From positions 9,653,505-9,717,504 of the forward strand of contig NC_064434.1 of NCBI RefSeq assembly GCF_023343835.1: a DNA stretch of 64,000 nt, in the 5' to 3' direction. The notes below the pieces were generated by a model. It made no database searches and was not told the DNA's origin. It saw only the letters and a program-made list of their open reading frames with translations. The translations under genes and the position numbers were made by a program. Origin of the DNA: Lagopus muta (lineage: Eukaryota > Chordata > Aves > Galliformes > Phasianidae). Of this stretch, positions 37,410 through 51,822 are shown in pieces (positions within the stretch are counted from its first letter, which is position 1; each line of letters opens with the position of its first letter).

Positions 37410-40400
37410 GGGCAGTGAAGTCCTCCTGACTGTGAAGGAAACTAATCCAGCTGTGGAGCTTAATCAGACGCAGGGGGAAAGGTAAATCTGACCTTTTACA
37501 ACAGAGGTTGCGCCGTCTCCTCCAGCCCCTGAATGCTGCAGTGCCCTCCCACGTTATCTGAACTGTTGGCAGCAGGAGGCAGTGTCCCTCTCGCTCAGCC
37601 CCTGGGAGGGCAGAGCACCCTCCTGCCAGGAGTCCCAAGGTCAGGGGCTGCTGCTGAGCCCAGCTTTAGTGAGTGCAGCAGGGGGTGCTCACGGCTTTCC
37701 TTCAGGCCCTTCAAAGCAACCTCATTCCCGGTAAGCCAGTGGAGTAGCTTTGGCTTCAGGTCTCAAGTGCACATGAAACATGTCTCCGGAGATATTTTAA
37801 TTGGGTCTATACAGGAAATACATTTTTGTTTCTGTGAAATGTCCCAATGACCCAGCCATGCCAGAGATAACAGCAGTTCTTTGGCAGCCACACTCTTCAC
37901 TTTTGTGGATCCAGTTAGCTCGCCCTTTGATTTGTTTGATTATTGGACAGTGTTTTGTTGCAAACATCTTGTGCTCTGCTATCACTGGATCAGTCAGACC
38001 ATGTACAGGTCTGTAAACGGCCAAACTTACTGCCTGGGAAGAGAAAGTTCGTGCTCCCGGTGGGAGCTGTGGCAGATGGGAGCATGCCAGGGGAGCAGGA
38101 AGGCTGAGGCAGAAATACAGCTTGTGTGGCATGGATGTGGTAAGGGGAGGTGGGGAATACAGGGCATTCAGAGTTCAATTACCTTTTTGTCTCCATTTTG
38201 GTGTTACCCAACCAATCTTAATTTACTGTTCTGATGTGTAAGCAGAGCTGTGCTAAGGAAATGGGACTGTTTTTATGGAGTGCTTCACACTGCTTTGGGG
38301 TCAACAAAAGCCAGCAAGAATGTCCACTCTCAGACCAGAGCCATTTTCCCATTAGTCCCCCTAGCTCAGAGGACCTCGGCAGTAACGGCAGAACCATACA
38401 GCCACCCTGCGAGATACATACACTCACTTCATACAGCGGGAAGTAGAATAGGAGTGCTCTGGAGCAGAGCCCTGGGGCTTCAGCAGTCCTGTAATGAATG
38501 CCCGTTGGCCATAAGACTCTTTCCCGTTCAGCAGGACCTGAAGTCCGACTTCTGCAGCGAACTTCTCGTGAGCTCGCATCGAACGCGCCGTGTGATCCCG
38601 GCCTGCGGTAACACCGTGTCCTCAGACTCAGAGTGACTCTTCATTGAATCCAGCTGCGGCTGAATTCGGCTGGAAGTGGCGGTGCTCAGATACCACAGTG
38701 ATGAGTGTGGTGTAACAATGAGATTTTGATTTTTGAGTGAAAACTTCAGTATATTTGGATAGCAAACCGTTCCAATTCTGATAAGCCACTTCCAAGAGCC
38801 ATGTAGCATCTCTCTGAGATATGGGAGTCAAGGTCTGAGGGAGCCATGTTTGAAAGAGCATGCTTGCAATTTATTAATGAACAGCCAGCCATCAGGGTAG
38901 GTACACAACTGCAATTAGCTGCCTTCTTTGCACAAGCAGTGGGGAGATGAATTTCTGCGTCTTTGGACAACTCAGAGCACCACGATTACTTTGCTTCTGG
39001 CAATACTTGTGGTCCTAAATATGGCAGGCATAACTTTGGATGTGACATAGTAATTGTGGTCAGCGTGCGATAGCCAGCTGTTGGCCTCGTTGTCAACCAA
39101 GCAAAGCAAAGCAAGTCCAGGTCAAATGGTTTTGGCTTCCAAGGATCACTTAACTGCTGCGGAAAGCATTGTTAGCATTGGGAGGCTGCTTGTGGTCCCT
39201 AAAGTCTCTCTGGTACTCATTATAAAGGTAGGGAGGATAAGCTTGTGCATTCCAGGTTATTATATTTTGTCTACTCAGTTTTCCTTGCTGTTCTGGCTGA
39301 ATAAGAGCACCCATCCTCATGTTCTTTTAGGATAATAAACAGCTGCTGTGTTTCGACACTGAGATGATGGCATTCTGTGGTGGATAAGATGATTCATGTC
39401 TTGGGTTCTTTTGAGTGAAAGGTACTGTTTGAATGTAATGTTTTGGTTTCTCTCTTGTTTTTGTCTCTTTTTTTCTTTCTTTCCTGTACGGGTTTGGAAC
39501 TTCTGCATTATATAATGTGATTGAAAGTTTAAAAACGGCCACTTGGAGCAGCATACATATAGCACCTCTCCCAGATAAGCTTGCTTTTGATGGTGAAAAA
39601 AGGCTCTGACCCATTGAGTCACAGGGTTTTTCTGTTGTTCTGTGGCACTGGAATCCCTAAGAATTTTCCATTTTTCTATCACAAGTCTTTTAATTAAAAC
39701 TTTATTCCCAACTTGTTGGGATGGAAGAAATATTCCCCCCCCCCCCCACTAGATCCCATATGATGCTTTTAGGTAAGTTTAGTAGTCTGATACTTGAGTG
39801 TAGAATGGAATTAAATGGCATTTATTGCTGGACAAAAAGAAAATGTTGAACAATAAATGGGGAAAGAAGGGGGTGAAGTCTGGTTTTTACAGAACTGTAT
39901 GTGTTGGAAGATCTGGAGATCGAGTCCAGCTTCCTGCTAAAGCAGGTTCCCTAAAACCTGTGTTTTTTCCGACTTGTACCAGACTGTACCAGGTTTTAAT
40001 GTACCAGAGTCTTTTCTACACTGAGATGGGAGAACCCAAGATAAGAAATCTTTCTCCTGTCCTCTTGAAGCTTTAAGACTGGTATATCTGAAATAAAGAT
40101 TGAATTGTTACTAATTCAGTGTTTCTGAACGGAGAAATAGCTGCCCTCTTGGTAACCCAAAGCATGATAACCAAATAGAGAGACATGGGGGAAATCTTTT
40201 GAAGGAGATCTTTCTGAATGGAATACCTTGTGGTAAGCTAAGAATTCGATATCTAGATCGGAAATTCAGTGAATGAGGAATGGGACTGATGCTCAGCTTT
40301 ATGTCTGGGGCATGTTTTCAGTGAGATGCAGGGAGGTGCAAGCAACCTTCAGCTGCAGGAAAGCATTTTTCTCTGGGGAGTCTCAGTCACCTGAGCAGGA

Positions 40401-42785
40401 GTGTGTGCCTGAGCTCTGCCCTGCATGCTCTTTGCGTACACTGGGAGCAGTCAAAGAGCTTTTAAGGAGAAACAGCATATGAGTGCAGTAGTCATTTAAC
40501 TTGATATAGAACCTTACGGTAACCTTGTTGATGCAGCTAAAGTACTCTGCCTATATTCGTGTGCACACAGTGCTTCTGAGGGCTAAGGCCTTACTCTGAT
40601 GTGCATCCCCTGTAAGGAACAATTGCAGAATAAGCTGAAGGAGGTAATTTCTTCCTTTCCCCATGAGCTGGTAGCTGGGTTATACCCTGGCCTATGAGGA
40701 TTTGCATTCTCCATCTGTTATAATAAAACTATTATTCATATTATTGTCTGTATAATGTGTGTTTAGAAAGTGCCCTTGTATTTAAGCCATTTTTATCTTC
40801 AAAATATACCACACTCAAATTCTTATGAGCTCCAGAAAGCAACACTTGCTGTCATTGCATGCCACTAAATTGTTAAAGTGGTGGAAAAAACACTTATAAG
40901 CAGATTGTACAGCGATGGACTTTTAATTTTTTTTTTAAACGTGCTGTTGGTGTTAATTTCTGTGCGCCTGTAATGTTTGCGTTCACTGTAACTGAACAAT
41001 AGAACTTTGTTTTTGTTCTTTGTGTAAATTAAAAACATCTGTTCTCTTTATACAAAAAGTTGTTTTTTAAAAGAAGCTGGTCTGATCTAACTAAATACCA
41101 ATGCTGTGTCCACAATGAGTTACTATTAATATTTGGGAAAGGCAACCATCCAAAGCAAGTGTAATGTCAAATCACTGGCGGGAGTGCATATTTATTGCTA
41201 GAAGTGACAGATAAAAATGCAGAGGTTACAAAAACAAAATTCTTGTGGATGACTAATGATGCATATATATGCCCCCAATGCCCCATCACCACATTTACAA
41301 TTGGCGGGGTGTTCTCCGCGGCCTCTGCTCCCCAGGATTAATTGACAAGAAGCAAGTAGCTGGCACCCTCCCTGGGGGAATGGCTCTGCTCCACCTTCCC
41401 TCCGGCAGACCCTGAATGGAGTGACCCTCAGAGCCTACTGGAATCTGGTCCATCTATTTAAGTTGTCTGACTTTTCCCCCACCTCCCTCTGGTATTTGAT
41501 TGCATGGGACTCTTTTCCAGTGAAGGCATGTGACTTTTTGTGCAGGTGGAGGAGGTGGAGCACCCCATCCATGTTCTGACTGCGCCTGCGATGCCGGCAC
41601 GGTGGTTGTCTTTGGAGCTGGCTGTGAAGTCTCGATATGAAGGAGCTGGCAGCCTAAGGCTGGAGCTTGTCATCCTCCTCCCGAGGAGCGCTCAGCAGTG
41701 GCACACTGGATTAGTTAGAGATTATTTCAGGGAAATACATATATTACCTGTGGCAGAACTGGGGTCTTAGAGGTGCAAAGCTCTGTCTGCCTAAGTGGAT
41801 AGGTTGTGCTGTCACTGAAGTGTTTGAGTACCTTGGAGACTAAGAAATTATCCTCACAGACAGACACCTCGGGAAGGAAATATATATAATTAACATTTCT
41901 TGAGATCTTTCGGACAACTCTACTTAGCACAGTTTTTGCTTAAATCTCATTTATCTCAATAAGATATCACTGTATGAGCAAACACTGTCCAGAACCTGGA
42001 TCTGCAGGGTTTGGATCTGCTTCTTCCCTTCTGCTACCTCTGGTGCTCTGTGCCAGGAGCGTGCAACCTCACACCAGCAAGAACCAAGAAGAAAAAGTGA
42101 TTATTTCATTGATGTTATTCATCTCTATCTCTTTCTACAATGTCTTTCCTCTTACTGCAGTGTCCCTCTCTCCCTTACCTTCCTACCCACACCTGCTCCT
42201 GCTGCAGCTCACAGGGCTCGGGAAGCCACGTCCTATGGAGACCAGCTATCATCAGCCCTTGGTTGTATTTCCCCTCTGTATCAGGCACCACTGGCTATCT
42301 CCAAGATCCAGCTGAGTTCAGAACTTGCTGAGTCACATTTTTACCACAAAACACTCATGCGCTTCCCGAGAGTCACAGTGTTCTAGGCACGGCTTGGCCA
42401 GAGAGGAGCAGACAGCTCTCACCCTGAAGCTCATCCAGGAATGCTGGCAAGGAGTTGCTTTTTATTTCCTATCTCGAGTTACCGCAACACGGTTAAGACT
42501 ACAAAAGCCTGAAATCCCTGGCAAGCTAACATTGTACATCTGTCTAAGATGACGGCCAGCATGGACAACTGTGGGCTTCGGCCCATGACCAGGATGAAGC
42601 ACTTTGCTTCTTGCTGAGCAGCTGTCATTAACAGTGATCTGTGAGGTTTCTTCCTGACTTCACCTCGTGATTTGCATGGCTGCTTTCCTCTCTTGCAGGA
42701 TCTTCACACTTGTCTCTTTGGCTGCAGAGGGAATCCACCACCCCGAGCCACGTGTTTGTTGTTCTCATCACTGCAATGCAAGAAA
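37410..42785. other. Region upstream of ZPAX, no gene seen
   Basis: It probably includes the ZPAX promoter and possibly its first exon. No CR1 is present for over 5 kb. A C-run lies at 39735. No frame matches a known protein. Confidence 0.55.
39735..39747. repeat. Poly-C run
   Basis: Thirteen C residues in the intergenic region. Confidence 0.95.
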
Positions 42786-43235
42786 GACATCAAGGCCCTG
42801 GAGTGTGTCCAGAAAAGGGCAACAAAGCTGTGCAGGGTCTGGAACACAAGTCTGATGGGAAACGGGATTGTTCAGTATGCAGGAGGCTCAAAGATCTTAC
42901 TGCTCTCCATGGCTCCCTGAAAGGAGGTTGTGGTGAGGTGGGGCTCAGGCGCTTCTCACAGATGACAGCGATAAGACTGGAGGGAATGGCCTCAAATTTC
43001 ACCAGGGGAGGTTCAGATTGGATGTTAGGAAAAATTTCTTCTTAGAAAGAGTGATGAGGCATTGGCACAGGCTGCCCAAAGAAGTGGTGGGGTCACTGTT
43101 CCTGGAGTGTTTAAGGAAATGATAGTTCTAGTACTGAGTGATGTGGTTTAGTGGGCAGTATTGGAGCTATGTGGATAGTTAGACTAGATCTTGGAGGTCT
43201 TTTCCCAATCTTAATCACCCTATGATTCTATGATC
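42786..43235 (+). mobile_element. CR1 3' fragment
   Basis: AGACATCAAGGCCCTGGAGT, then CTCCCTGAAAGGAGGTTGTG and CCTATGATTCTATGATC mark a plus-strand CR1 with the end of ORF2 and the 3' tail. Confidence 0.92.
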
Positions 43236-45159
43236 GTTTTGCTGTTGGCAGGGTGTGTGCTGTGTCTGTATGCTTGATGAGCCACAACCTCCTTAATCTC
43301 CTCAGGTGGATGAGGACAGAGGGGCAATCTCAGTTCTTTCATCTGTCCAATGGGGACAGTGCTTGCTCCCCAACGTGGTTGTTGTGAATTAGCAGGTAGT
43401 ACTTAAAGAGTTGCTTCAGAAAAACTAATTCACCAGGCTGTCCCCTGGTGAGTGGAGGTCTGACAGGAGAAGATCTGTGGATTCATTGTCTCAAATCGTT
43501 GGCAGTTTATGTGGCTTCCCTAATGGTGGAAATTGGTAAGCGAATATTCAACACCACACCAGAGCAATGGGGTCTTCCTCTGTGTTCCATGGAAGAACTG
43601 TCAGACTCATCCCTTTGTGCCTGGCTTGTAAGAAGCTGCCCAAGGTGCAGTGTCACCCTCCTGACCCACTGGAGGGGAACCTTCATGTCTTTGCTTTTTT
43701 CATCTCTGCTTTGCTGTCCCTTAGTGCACTTTTGCTTAGGTGCTTTTTTTGCCTGTTCCCATTAGGTGTCTCCCTTTTCCTCTTTTTGAACCAGCTGATT
43801 CTGTGCACGTTCTGAAGGACGATCAGTTTTTACAGCACTGATCCAACCTGGGGCACCCAGAGCAGTGCTGGGGTCAGAGACCCTCTGCCAGGACATCCCC
43901 CTGTGTTACAACTGCATGAGAAAAACAAATGCCAGAGGGAACCCTGGTAGTAAGCCATGAACAAAGGAATGTGCCCCTTCCCCAGATCTTAATGTGATGT
44001 GATGGCAATGATACTCCTAAACCTACGCATGTGGGAAGAAAGCCCCTTTCAGGCACTTGTGCCAATGGGATAAAGAATTCTGCCTGAGCTGATATCAAGA
44101 CCTGTTAATGTTGCTTTGCTGTGAGTCTTTTAACTGTCCTTTCTGTAGCTGATTTCAGAATCTACCTCTGCTTTTATCAGTTAGATCCATGTGTTGCCCC
44201 TGTGACATATTGTAGAGCTGTCTATAACTAGTCAGGTGCTGTACATCTCTTGACACTGGGCGCACATTCCCACTGATCCAATTTAATGCAGGCTGGGAAG
44301 GCAATAGCAAGCGCAGCACTCTCCATGCTCTGTCATTCAGTGGCATGCTCCTAGGGCATCCAGAAAGCATCTTGCTCATGGATTTTGTATGTCACTAAAC
44401 CCTTTAAAGCTGACTGCGTTATTTCATTCTTATCCACATTCAATGCTGAACGCACCGCTGCCAGTCTTATAGTGTATACACCTAGGGTATCTTATTGTCA
44501 TGTTGTAGAGGTGGGAATGTAAGCTTGAGACTAAGACAATATTCTATGACTTGGGTCCTGGAGCAAGACTTTCTTTTGGTGTTTTTTTTTGGTTCTGGAA
44601 CTGGGCTCCTGTAGCTGGCAGTGGTGTTAGTTCAGCTGTCCCACAAACAGGGGGTTGTGCCAGGTGCAGCTGCATCTATAATCTTTGGAGTAGACTGACA
44701 TGTAAAGATCGTGTTGCATCTGGTCTCTGTGGCTTGGGTAACTTACCAAAGGTTGCACAGCTGAGGCTGGGAAGCAATCCAGCTCTCCTGCCTCTGATTT
44801 CTGAGATCCAACTTTTACAACTACTTCCTCTACCACAGAGTGGCATTGATGAGGTAAGTCATTAATGTCAAGAGAGGTAACATAGAGGTAGCCAGGTTGG
44901 CAAGACGTGGAATACAAGGTGGTTGGAAAACTGGACCGATGTGCTCAAAAGTGAATGCTAATGAGTGGAAATGTGGCTGATGGTCAGTGCTGAGTCGCAT
45001 TCCTTGGTTGTTGGCACTGGAGTGGATCAACACCTTCATCACTGTGCTGGGGGATGGGATGGCAAGCATCTTGGTGACCCATAGACGATAACGACTGAGA
45101 GGGATAGTGAGTGCACTGAAGCCTTGGCTGCTGTGCAGAGAGACATGACAAGCTGAAAG

Positions 45160-45300
45160 ATCATAGAATGGCATGGAAGGGACCTTAAACATCATCTAGT
45201 TTCAACCTCCTCTTATAGGCAGGGTTGCCAACTAGTAGGGCCTTATCCAACCTGGCCTTGAATGCCCCCAAGGATGGTGTATCTGCAACTTCTTTAAGCA
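45160..45300 (-). mobile_element. CR1 3' fragment
   Basis: ATCATAGAATGGCATGGAAG to the CAACCTGGCCTTGAATGCC stretch, a reversed CR1 3' end. Confidence 0.85.
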
Positions 45301-45397
45301 AATAAATGGGCTTAAAGGAACCTCAGGAAGCTCAACAAACCACATGTGTTCAGCCAAGGACACTGGGCTGCAGTACGTGGTGTACAACGTGAGGTTA

Positions 45398-45722
45398 AGA
45401 GAGCTAGGTTTGCTCAACTTAGAGAACAGGGGCTCAATGGAGGGTTGGCTGTTGTGTCTAACTGCTCAAAATAGGATTGCAGAGGAGGGAGAACCAGGCT
45501 TTTCTCGGGTGTTCATTGCAAGAGGACAGGAGGCAATAGTCACAGTATGCAGCAAGTGCAATTCTGACTGAATATAAGGAAAAAAAATCATAATCAGTGG
45601 TTAGTGATCAGCGTAATTGCCCTGCCTAGAAAGGCTGTACGCTGTCCATCTCTGAACATTTTCAAAACATGACTGAACAAAAGCACTGGGCAACCTGATT
45701 TACCTTTGAAGCTCTGAGCCCA
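45398..45722 (+). mobile_element. Diverged CR1 fragment
   Basis: The translated piece RELGLLNLENRG and the later CACTGGGCAACCTGATTTAC match old CR1 copies. The minus-strand CR1 at 45160 lies just to the left, so the two form an inverted pair. Confidence 0.65.
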
Positions 45723-47016
45723 AGTTCTGACCAGACGACTTTCAGAGGTGCCATTCAGCCCCATTCATTCCATAACTCTACAACAGCTGGATACCTACAG
45801 TATAATTCCTGTTGTATTTCCCCAGTGAACTGATATGAATCCTTCATCACTACTGTTTTCACAGGCACACCTTTTGTAACCACCACATATATCACAAAAG
45901 AGAGAAAAATTCTAACATGAGGAAAAATTGAGGCAAAGTAGTACAAGAGAGCTACACAGAACCTCCAGTGTTTCAAAGCTGCTGGACGCTGCTAGTGTTG
46001 GCATGAGAGGAAGCATAAAGAGGATTAAGTGCAAGGGCAATTCTGAGTGAGGCATTCTGCTAGCAGAGTCTCCTGTCATCCTCCCACTTTTCAACATGAT
46101 GGCAATCCAAGCTGTGCAGTCTTGGATGTAGCTCCAAGCGCTGAATCACTTTGACTCCCCTCCCTCCCCTGCAGTGATCACACGTAGGAAACAGACATGA
46201 CTGAGAGAGACATGGGCCAGTTTCTAAAAGAAAAGTCACTTCTGAACACAATCTTCTATGGAAAGGGACTGTTTGGTTTCATCGCTTAACAAACACTCCA
46301 ATAGCCTGATGAGAAACACTTGTCAAGCTGAATTTCCTTCCTCGGACTTGGGGTTAGGAAGCTATACTTGCTGCAAAAGGATGTTTGTAGCCTTGAAATG
46401 GGATTAGTCCCTTGATATCCTTCCTCCTTAATAGTCCCTACTCACATTCAATACCAAAAGAATGACAAACAAGTTGTCCCTGACGCACATTGTCCCTGTT
46501 GTACCTTCACAAGGTAATTTTAACATGGTCCGAAACCTTTTATATTAGAATATTAAGGCTGCAAAGTGAAATTCTCTCAGTGATATGATATTAACTCTGT
46601 TCTCTTATTAGTGTAAATGAGTATCTGAAATTGTGACAAGCTACTGCCTAATTGGCATTATCTTCTGCATACGTGGGTAACGTACCTGCTTGATATCGAC
46701 CTGGTAACACAGCAAATGGTGATTAAATGTGTGGTTAGTTGAACATTCTTTGTGAACATCTGTTTTGGTACTTTAAACTGTGCCAGTGCACAGGACCAGG
46801 TCACTTGAACAATTCTGCCCTGGACAAATTTGGCTTTTTAAATTTCACAGACACTGTTTGTGAGTAGAGTCAGGCAGGAGATCTGAAGTGAGAGCTTAGT
46901 GGGATGGGTACAACAAAAGAAAGCTCAAATTTACTAGTTTAGATACATTTCTGTGTAAATATATATTTGTGCTTTGCCCCTAGCCCTACTCACACCAGGG
47001 CCATAGTCTTCATCCT

Positions 47017-47276
47017 TGATAGGACAAGAGGTAATGGGCTTAAATTAAGCCAGGGGAGTTTCAGATTGGATATTAGGAAAAACTCAGAAATCAGTGGTGA
47101 TGCATGGGCACAGGCTGCCCAGGGGGGTGGGGGAGTCATCGTCCCTGGAGGTGTTCAAGAATGGACAGAGGTGGCACTGAGTGATGTGGTCTTGAGTAGT
47201 CATAGACATGGGTTGATGGTTGGACTAGATGACCTTAGTGGTCTTTCCATCCTTAAAGATTCTATGCTTCCATGAT
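47017..47276 (+). mobile_element. CR1 3' fragment
   Basis: AGGACAAGAGGTAATGGGC and TTCAGATTGGATATTAGG to GATTCTATGCTTCCATGATC form a plus-strand CR1 3' end. Confidence 0.9.
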
Positions 47277-48636
47277 CCTCAACTTTGATCGGGCTTTCCT
47301 TGACTTGGACTTTCTTACCAACCTGCATCTGCTCTGCCTAATTCCATCCCAAGGTGCATCCTTGCCTTTACATTCTGTATTAATCCTGCTTTTCTTTACC
47401 TCATCCTGTCTCTAGGATGTACAGTGTAGTTTAGATCACCTCTTTGACCTGCAAACTCTCCCTGTATTATTCTGCCACTGTCAATTCCTGTACTTTTGAC
47501 CCCATTTTGCCTTAATTTTCATCACCAATTTCAGTCTGGCCGAATCAGTAGGCAGACCCATGATTCTTCAGCAGAGCTGTTTTCCTCAGGCTATGAGCAA
47601 GAGAAACACTTCAGTATGTCCTTAAATCTCTCCCCCTAGGCATAATTAAACATGATCTCCTGTTGCCATGAGCAAGGAGGATGCCTGCTGTGGAGGGAGG
47701 CAGGATTGCCTAGAGAACTCCTGAACAATGTGGACTCCTGAGCAATGTGAAATAATTCAGAGAGTCTCGGCAGGACTGATGCTAAATCACAGATGAAAAC
47801 AGCAATCTGTCAGCAGTGTGTTTCCTGTTTTTGTTGTGGCCCAGATGATTTTGCTGCTGAAAGGCCAAAAGTGACACATACGAAGAAAAGATAGGAGTAA
47901 ATACAGGCTGGGGGAACTATTCAGTATACAGTAATTGTAAAGCACCAGAAATTAAAAGCTAGACTGAGTCTAGGGATAATCTACCCTAGAAATTGGTGAT
48001 ATGCCATAATCTGGGGAAAATGGATTTGGAACCAGCTAAACTAAACAGCCGTGCCTTAGGCTGGAATTAGCACTTTTCTCTCACTTGCACTCAGTATCAT
48101 ATTTAATCCAAGATCTGCATCAAAACTGTTTCAGCTGTGTTGGCCAGATTTTGAGACCTCAGTAATCATTGTTTCCTTGCACCTCTGGTGTTGGGCTATT
48201 GTTAAGTTTGTTTTTCTTTGCTCTTGCACAATTTGACCTTTTACCTCCTATAACCAGCCTTAAAAGTAATTTTTAAAGAAGTATTTCTCAGGTTTTAGAA
48301 ATGTTTGAGAAGATTCTCTCAATTGGAGTGACTCCGCTTGAAGCTGTATCAGGCCAGAGTCCACCCTAGCTGGGGAATATGAGCAGCTTCAGGCACTGAA
48401 AGGTAGTAGCTCTGTGGTTAGCACAAACTGTCTCAAGCGGTAATTACAATTATTTTTTACCCCTCTTACCCAGAGGAATAACTGCTGCACTCTGCTGCCT
48501 TGCTCCTTTTAAAGCCTCTGCTCTTCATGATTTTGATGTTTTGCTCCAGTATCCTCATTGCACTTGCGCCAAATAATCCCACCTTAACAACCCCGTTGGC
48601 TCCAGGAGGAGCCATTGCTGCTTGCATGTTTCAACT

Positions 48637-48955
48637 TATAGAATCACCACAAAATTGTTTGAGTTGGAAGGGACCCTTAACCGTCGAATAGTCCAACTCC
48701 TCAGCAATGAGCAGGGACACCTGCAGCTCCATCAGTGCTCAGAGCCCCGTCCAGCCTGACCTTGAGTGTCTCCAGGGATGGGGCATCCACCACAGATCTG
48801 GGCAAGCTGTGCTTCACCACCCTTATTGCAAAAAACTTCTCCCTTATATCCAGTCAAGATCTCCTCTCTTTTAGTTTGAAACCATTTCCCCTTGTCCTAT
48901 CACAACAGACTCTGCTAGACGTGTGCTTACGTGCAGTGCCTTTACCAGGCTTTAC
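48637..48955 (-). mobile_element. CR1 3' fragment
   Basis: ATAGAATCACCACAAAATTG, then GTTGGAAGGGACCCTTAA and GTCTCCAGGGATGGGGCATC, a reversed CR1 3' end. Confidence 0.88.
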
Positions 48956-51727
48956 CTTGGGTTACCAGCAAGAAAACTGATGGATATCTATTCAGGGAGT
49001 ACAAAAAAATAATGAAGCATATGTCTACCAGTCTTTAATTACATAAACACTCTTATAATAAGCATTCTTGGCAAAATCTATGACCCAGCTGTGCCACTTT
49101 TCCTGTGGTACTTCTATGCCTGGACCATCCTGCCTAGCTGAATCTCTGAAGCCAGGGCAGAAGGGGGATAGCATCAGGTGTTAAAGACAAAGAGCAGTCT
49201 ATGTGGTTATCAGCAAAGCCCTTGCACCCCAAACTTCCCTTCCCTTGACTTGAGCTGGTTGCTCAGGGTCCTGGTCCTGCTGCAGCTCCTGAACCAAAGC
49301 CATGGGCTCAAGCGAGGCCACGGGTGACTGCAGCCGTCTGTCCTCTGTGCCCAGAGCTGTGAGATCAGAGTCTGAGCATCCACATTCTCCACGCAGATGA
49401 TTTTACACTACACGTACAAACCGGATTATTGTCAGCGAAGAATCATGTATCACGCAGCAAGGCAAGAAGGCAAAACGCTTGTCCTTCAGGAATTTCTAGC
49501 TATGGAAAATAACAGATAGCGTGTATCCACAACAAAATAAGAGAAAATACTCAAGAGTTAAATCTGATGCATACAAAATGCTGCATGAACTATAGCTCAA
49601 GATATTTGCTATGTTTGTTGAAATCTCTCTCACGCAGCGGTTTAAAAGACATTCACGTTTTTTCAAGTAATCTTTTCCCAGCTATTCTGTATTAATAGCT
49701 ATTTACATAATAAGCTATTGTAAAAGATATATGCATAGCATATTTCTTTGAAGATATGCTCTGGGTAACTTGGAATAAATCCTACCTCATTTAATACAGA
49801 TTTTCTGAGACGTGTAGAAAAAATGAGAGCCCTGAAAAACCTGGAAAGGATTCAAATCTGATGAAAAACAAAAATATTTTATATGATTAAATTTTCCGAG
49901 CAGCTTTAATAAATACACCAATATTTAAAACAGAGCAAAACAGCGCGGTGAGGTATGTCAGCATTTCTCAGGGCTTCGAGCGGTTCTGCAGGATGTGAAT
50001 ACTGCAGACTTACAGCCAGCTGTTAGCCCTCCTTGTCCTTCTAAAATGGCTGTGGAGTAATTGAGTAGGTAAAGCAGCATTAGCAGGTGCTGTGTAAAGG
50101 TGTTAGAACACCTGAATTCTTTTGACTGTAAGCAAAATAAAATGGAGATCAATACAGCCAGTAAGTCGTTTAAAAATTAAGCTAAAGTTTACACTTTATT
50201 TAATAAAAATTAATGTTTTTTTTTTCTTTAAATTTTATTTTTAATAGCAGGGTAGTAAAAAGCTGGAAAGAATCACGTTTACGCCTTAAAATTGAGGTTC
50301 CTTCATGACTATTTTGCCTTTGGAGTCCATTCCACACGTAAGCTATTTAAAAATTCCCACTTTTTCAGCCCTGATTTTTCAGGCGTTGCAGCAATTGAGA
50401 ATACTGTCTGTGTACAAAATTCAGTTCTTTGACTGCATGTTTTTAGTATGCAGAACTCGAGGTTCTGGAAATATTTCATTATCTATTTACAGCACTCTTT
50501 TGAGAGTCACTCGTGCACTCTGATTGAAAAAAAAGAGTTAAAATGGGGAAATGAAAGCAGAAAAGAAATTGAAACATGTGTCTGTTCTGCCGCGGCACAG
50601 CCCGTCTGTTAGGGCAGATCTGAACTCTCATCTCGTTGATTTGCATCAGATGCCTTTAACTTTTGTCTGAGTCCTTACTGAAGCTGTTGGAATTCGTTTG
50701 TAAGCGTAGACCGAAGGAGCAGTTCATACCATTATCCCGACAGGCGGCTCAACCGGGGCAGTCCATCGAAAATGCCTATTTAAAACTCAGAGGCAGAACA
50801 TTTAATGCTTTCCTTTTTCAAATACACAAGGATCGTTTGCTAAGGAAATGGGAAATTGGAACTTTGTTTTTTACATTTTCTAGAAAACAGATGTACTTTT
50901 CATCTTATTAGCTTCCTTCGCGTTGATGTGACAATGCACAATGCTTTCCAAGCCACAAATGAGGCTTTTTAAGGCATCTATAAAAAGTACTTTTAAATAG
51001 TAAAGTTCAGGTTTTTAATAAATAAATTTTTACCAATCTGCAGCAAGAGAAGCAGTATCCAGGGTAATAGAGATTTAGTAGGGCTTTAACTCATAGGCTC
51101 CAATTCCACAAATCACTTTAACATGTAGTTCAGTAGATGAAAAATTCCTTTAAATTAAACATATAATGAACTCCGTCACCACAATGAAATTCGGCCATCT
51201 AAATAAGGAATCTTTCCAGTAATTAATAAACACAGCACTCATTTTCTGAGACCTGCTTTCCCACGTGCTTCAAATTTAGGTCCTGGACAGGAGTGCAGGT
51301 TGTCCGAACTTCACAGGTAGATTTTTCCTGATAATTTCACTGTTCAGGAGGCTCCATTTGCAATTCTTGTTCGGGTGGATCTTCTCATCACCTTGTAACA
51401 CAAAGAAGGGCTTGCAATCTCTGAGAGCATGGGATTATCCCTAAGCTTTGTGAACATGGATTGCCTGCAGGGATGCAGCTTTGGCCAGACATTGACAGTT
51501 GCTCGCCACCAAAATACGAGGGGCTGGCAGTGAGGTGCAGGAAGCGTTTTCCTAAAAGATGCTAGTGAAGAGCAGAAGCCTGCTGAAAAGGGTTTTACAT
51601 ATTGATGTGAAAGGAAAACCTCGACTGGAAAATCTTGACCGACTCAGAGGACAGTTTTTCATTGTAGAAAATGCTTAAACATTTTGCAGACAGGAATCCT
51701 ATGAAAGAGTTGCTATGTTGTTCTCTC

Positions 51728-51822
51728 GGTAACAGTGACGTGGTCTGTGGGCATGGTGGGGATGGGTTGATGGTTGGACCACATGACCTCAGTGGTCTTT
51801 CCAACCTTCATGATTCTATGAA
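51728..51822 (+). mobile_element. CR1 3' tail fragment
   Basis: GGTGGGGATGGGTTGATGG to CATGATTCTATGA, the last ~95 bases of a CR1. Confidence 0.88.

Larger units (their letters stand above)
43236..48636. other. Intergenic with CR1 pieces, no gene seen
   Basis: Besides the CR1 copies at 45160, 45398 and 47017, this stretch has only short frames without family resemblance. Confidence 0.55.

Noticed and set aside
43448-43765. 105-codon + frame with Cys/Leu-rich end
   Set aside because: No family resemblance, no splice context and ordinary intergenic composition. Chance is the better explanation.
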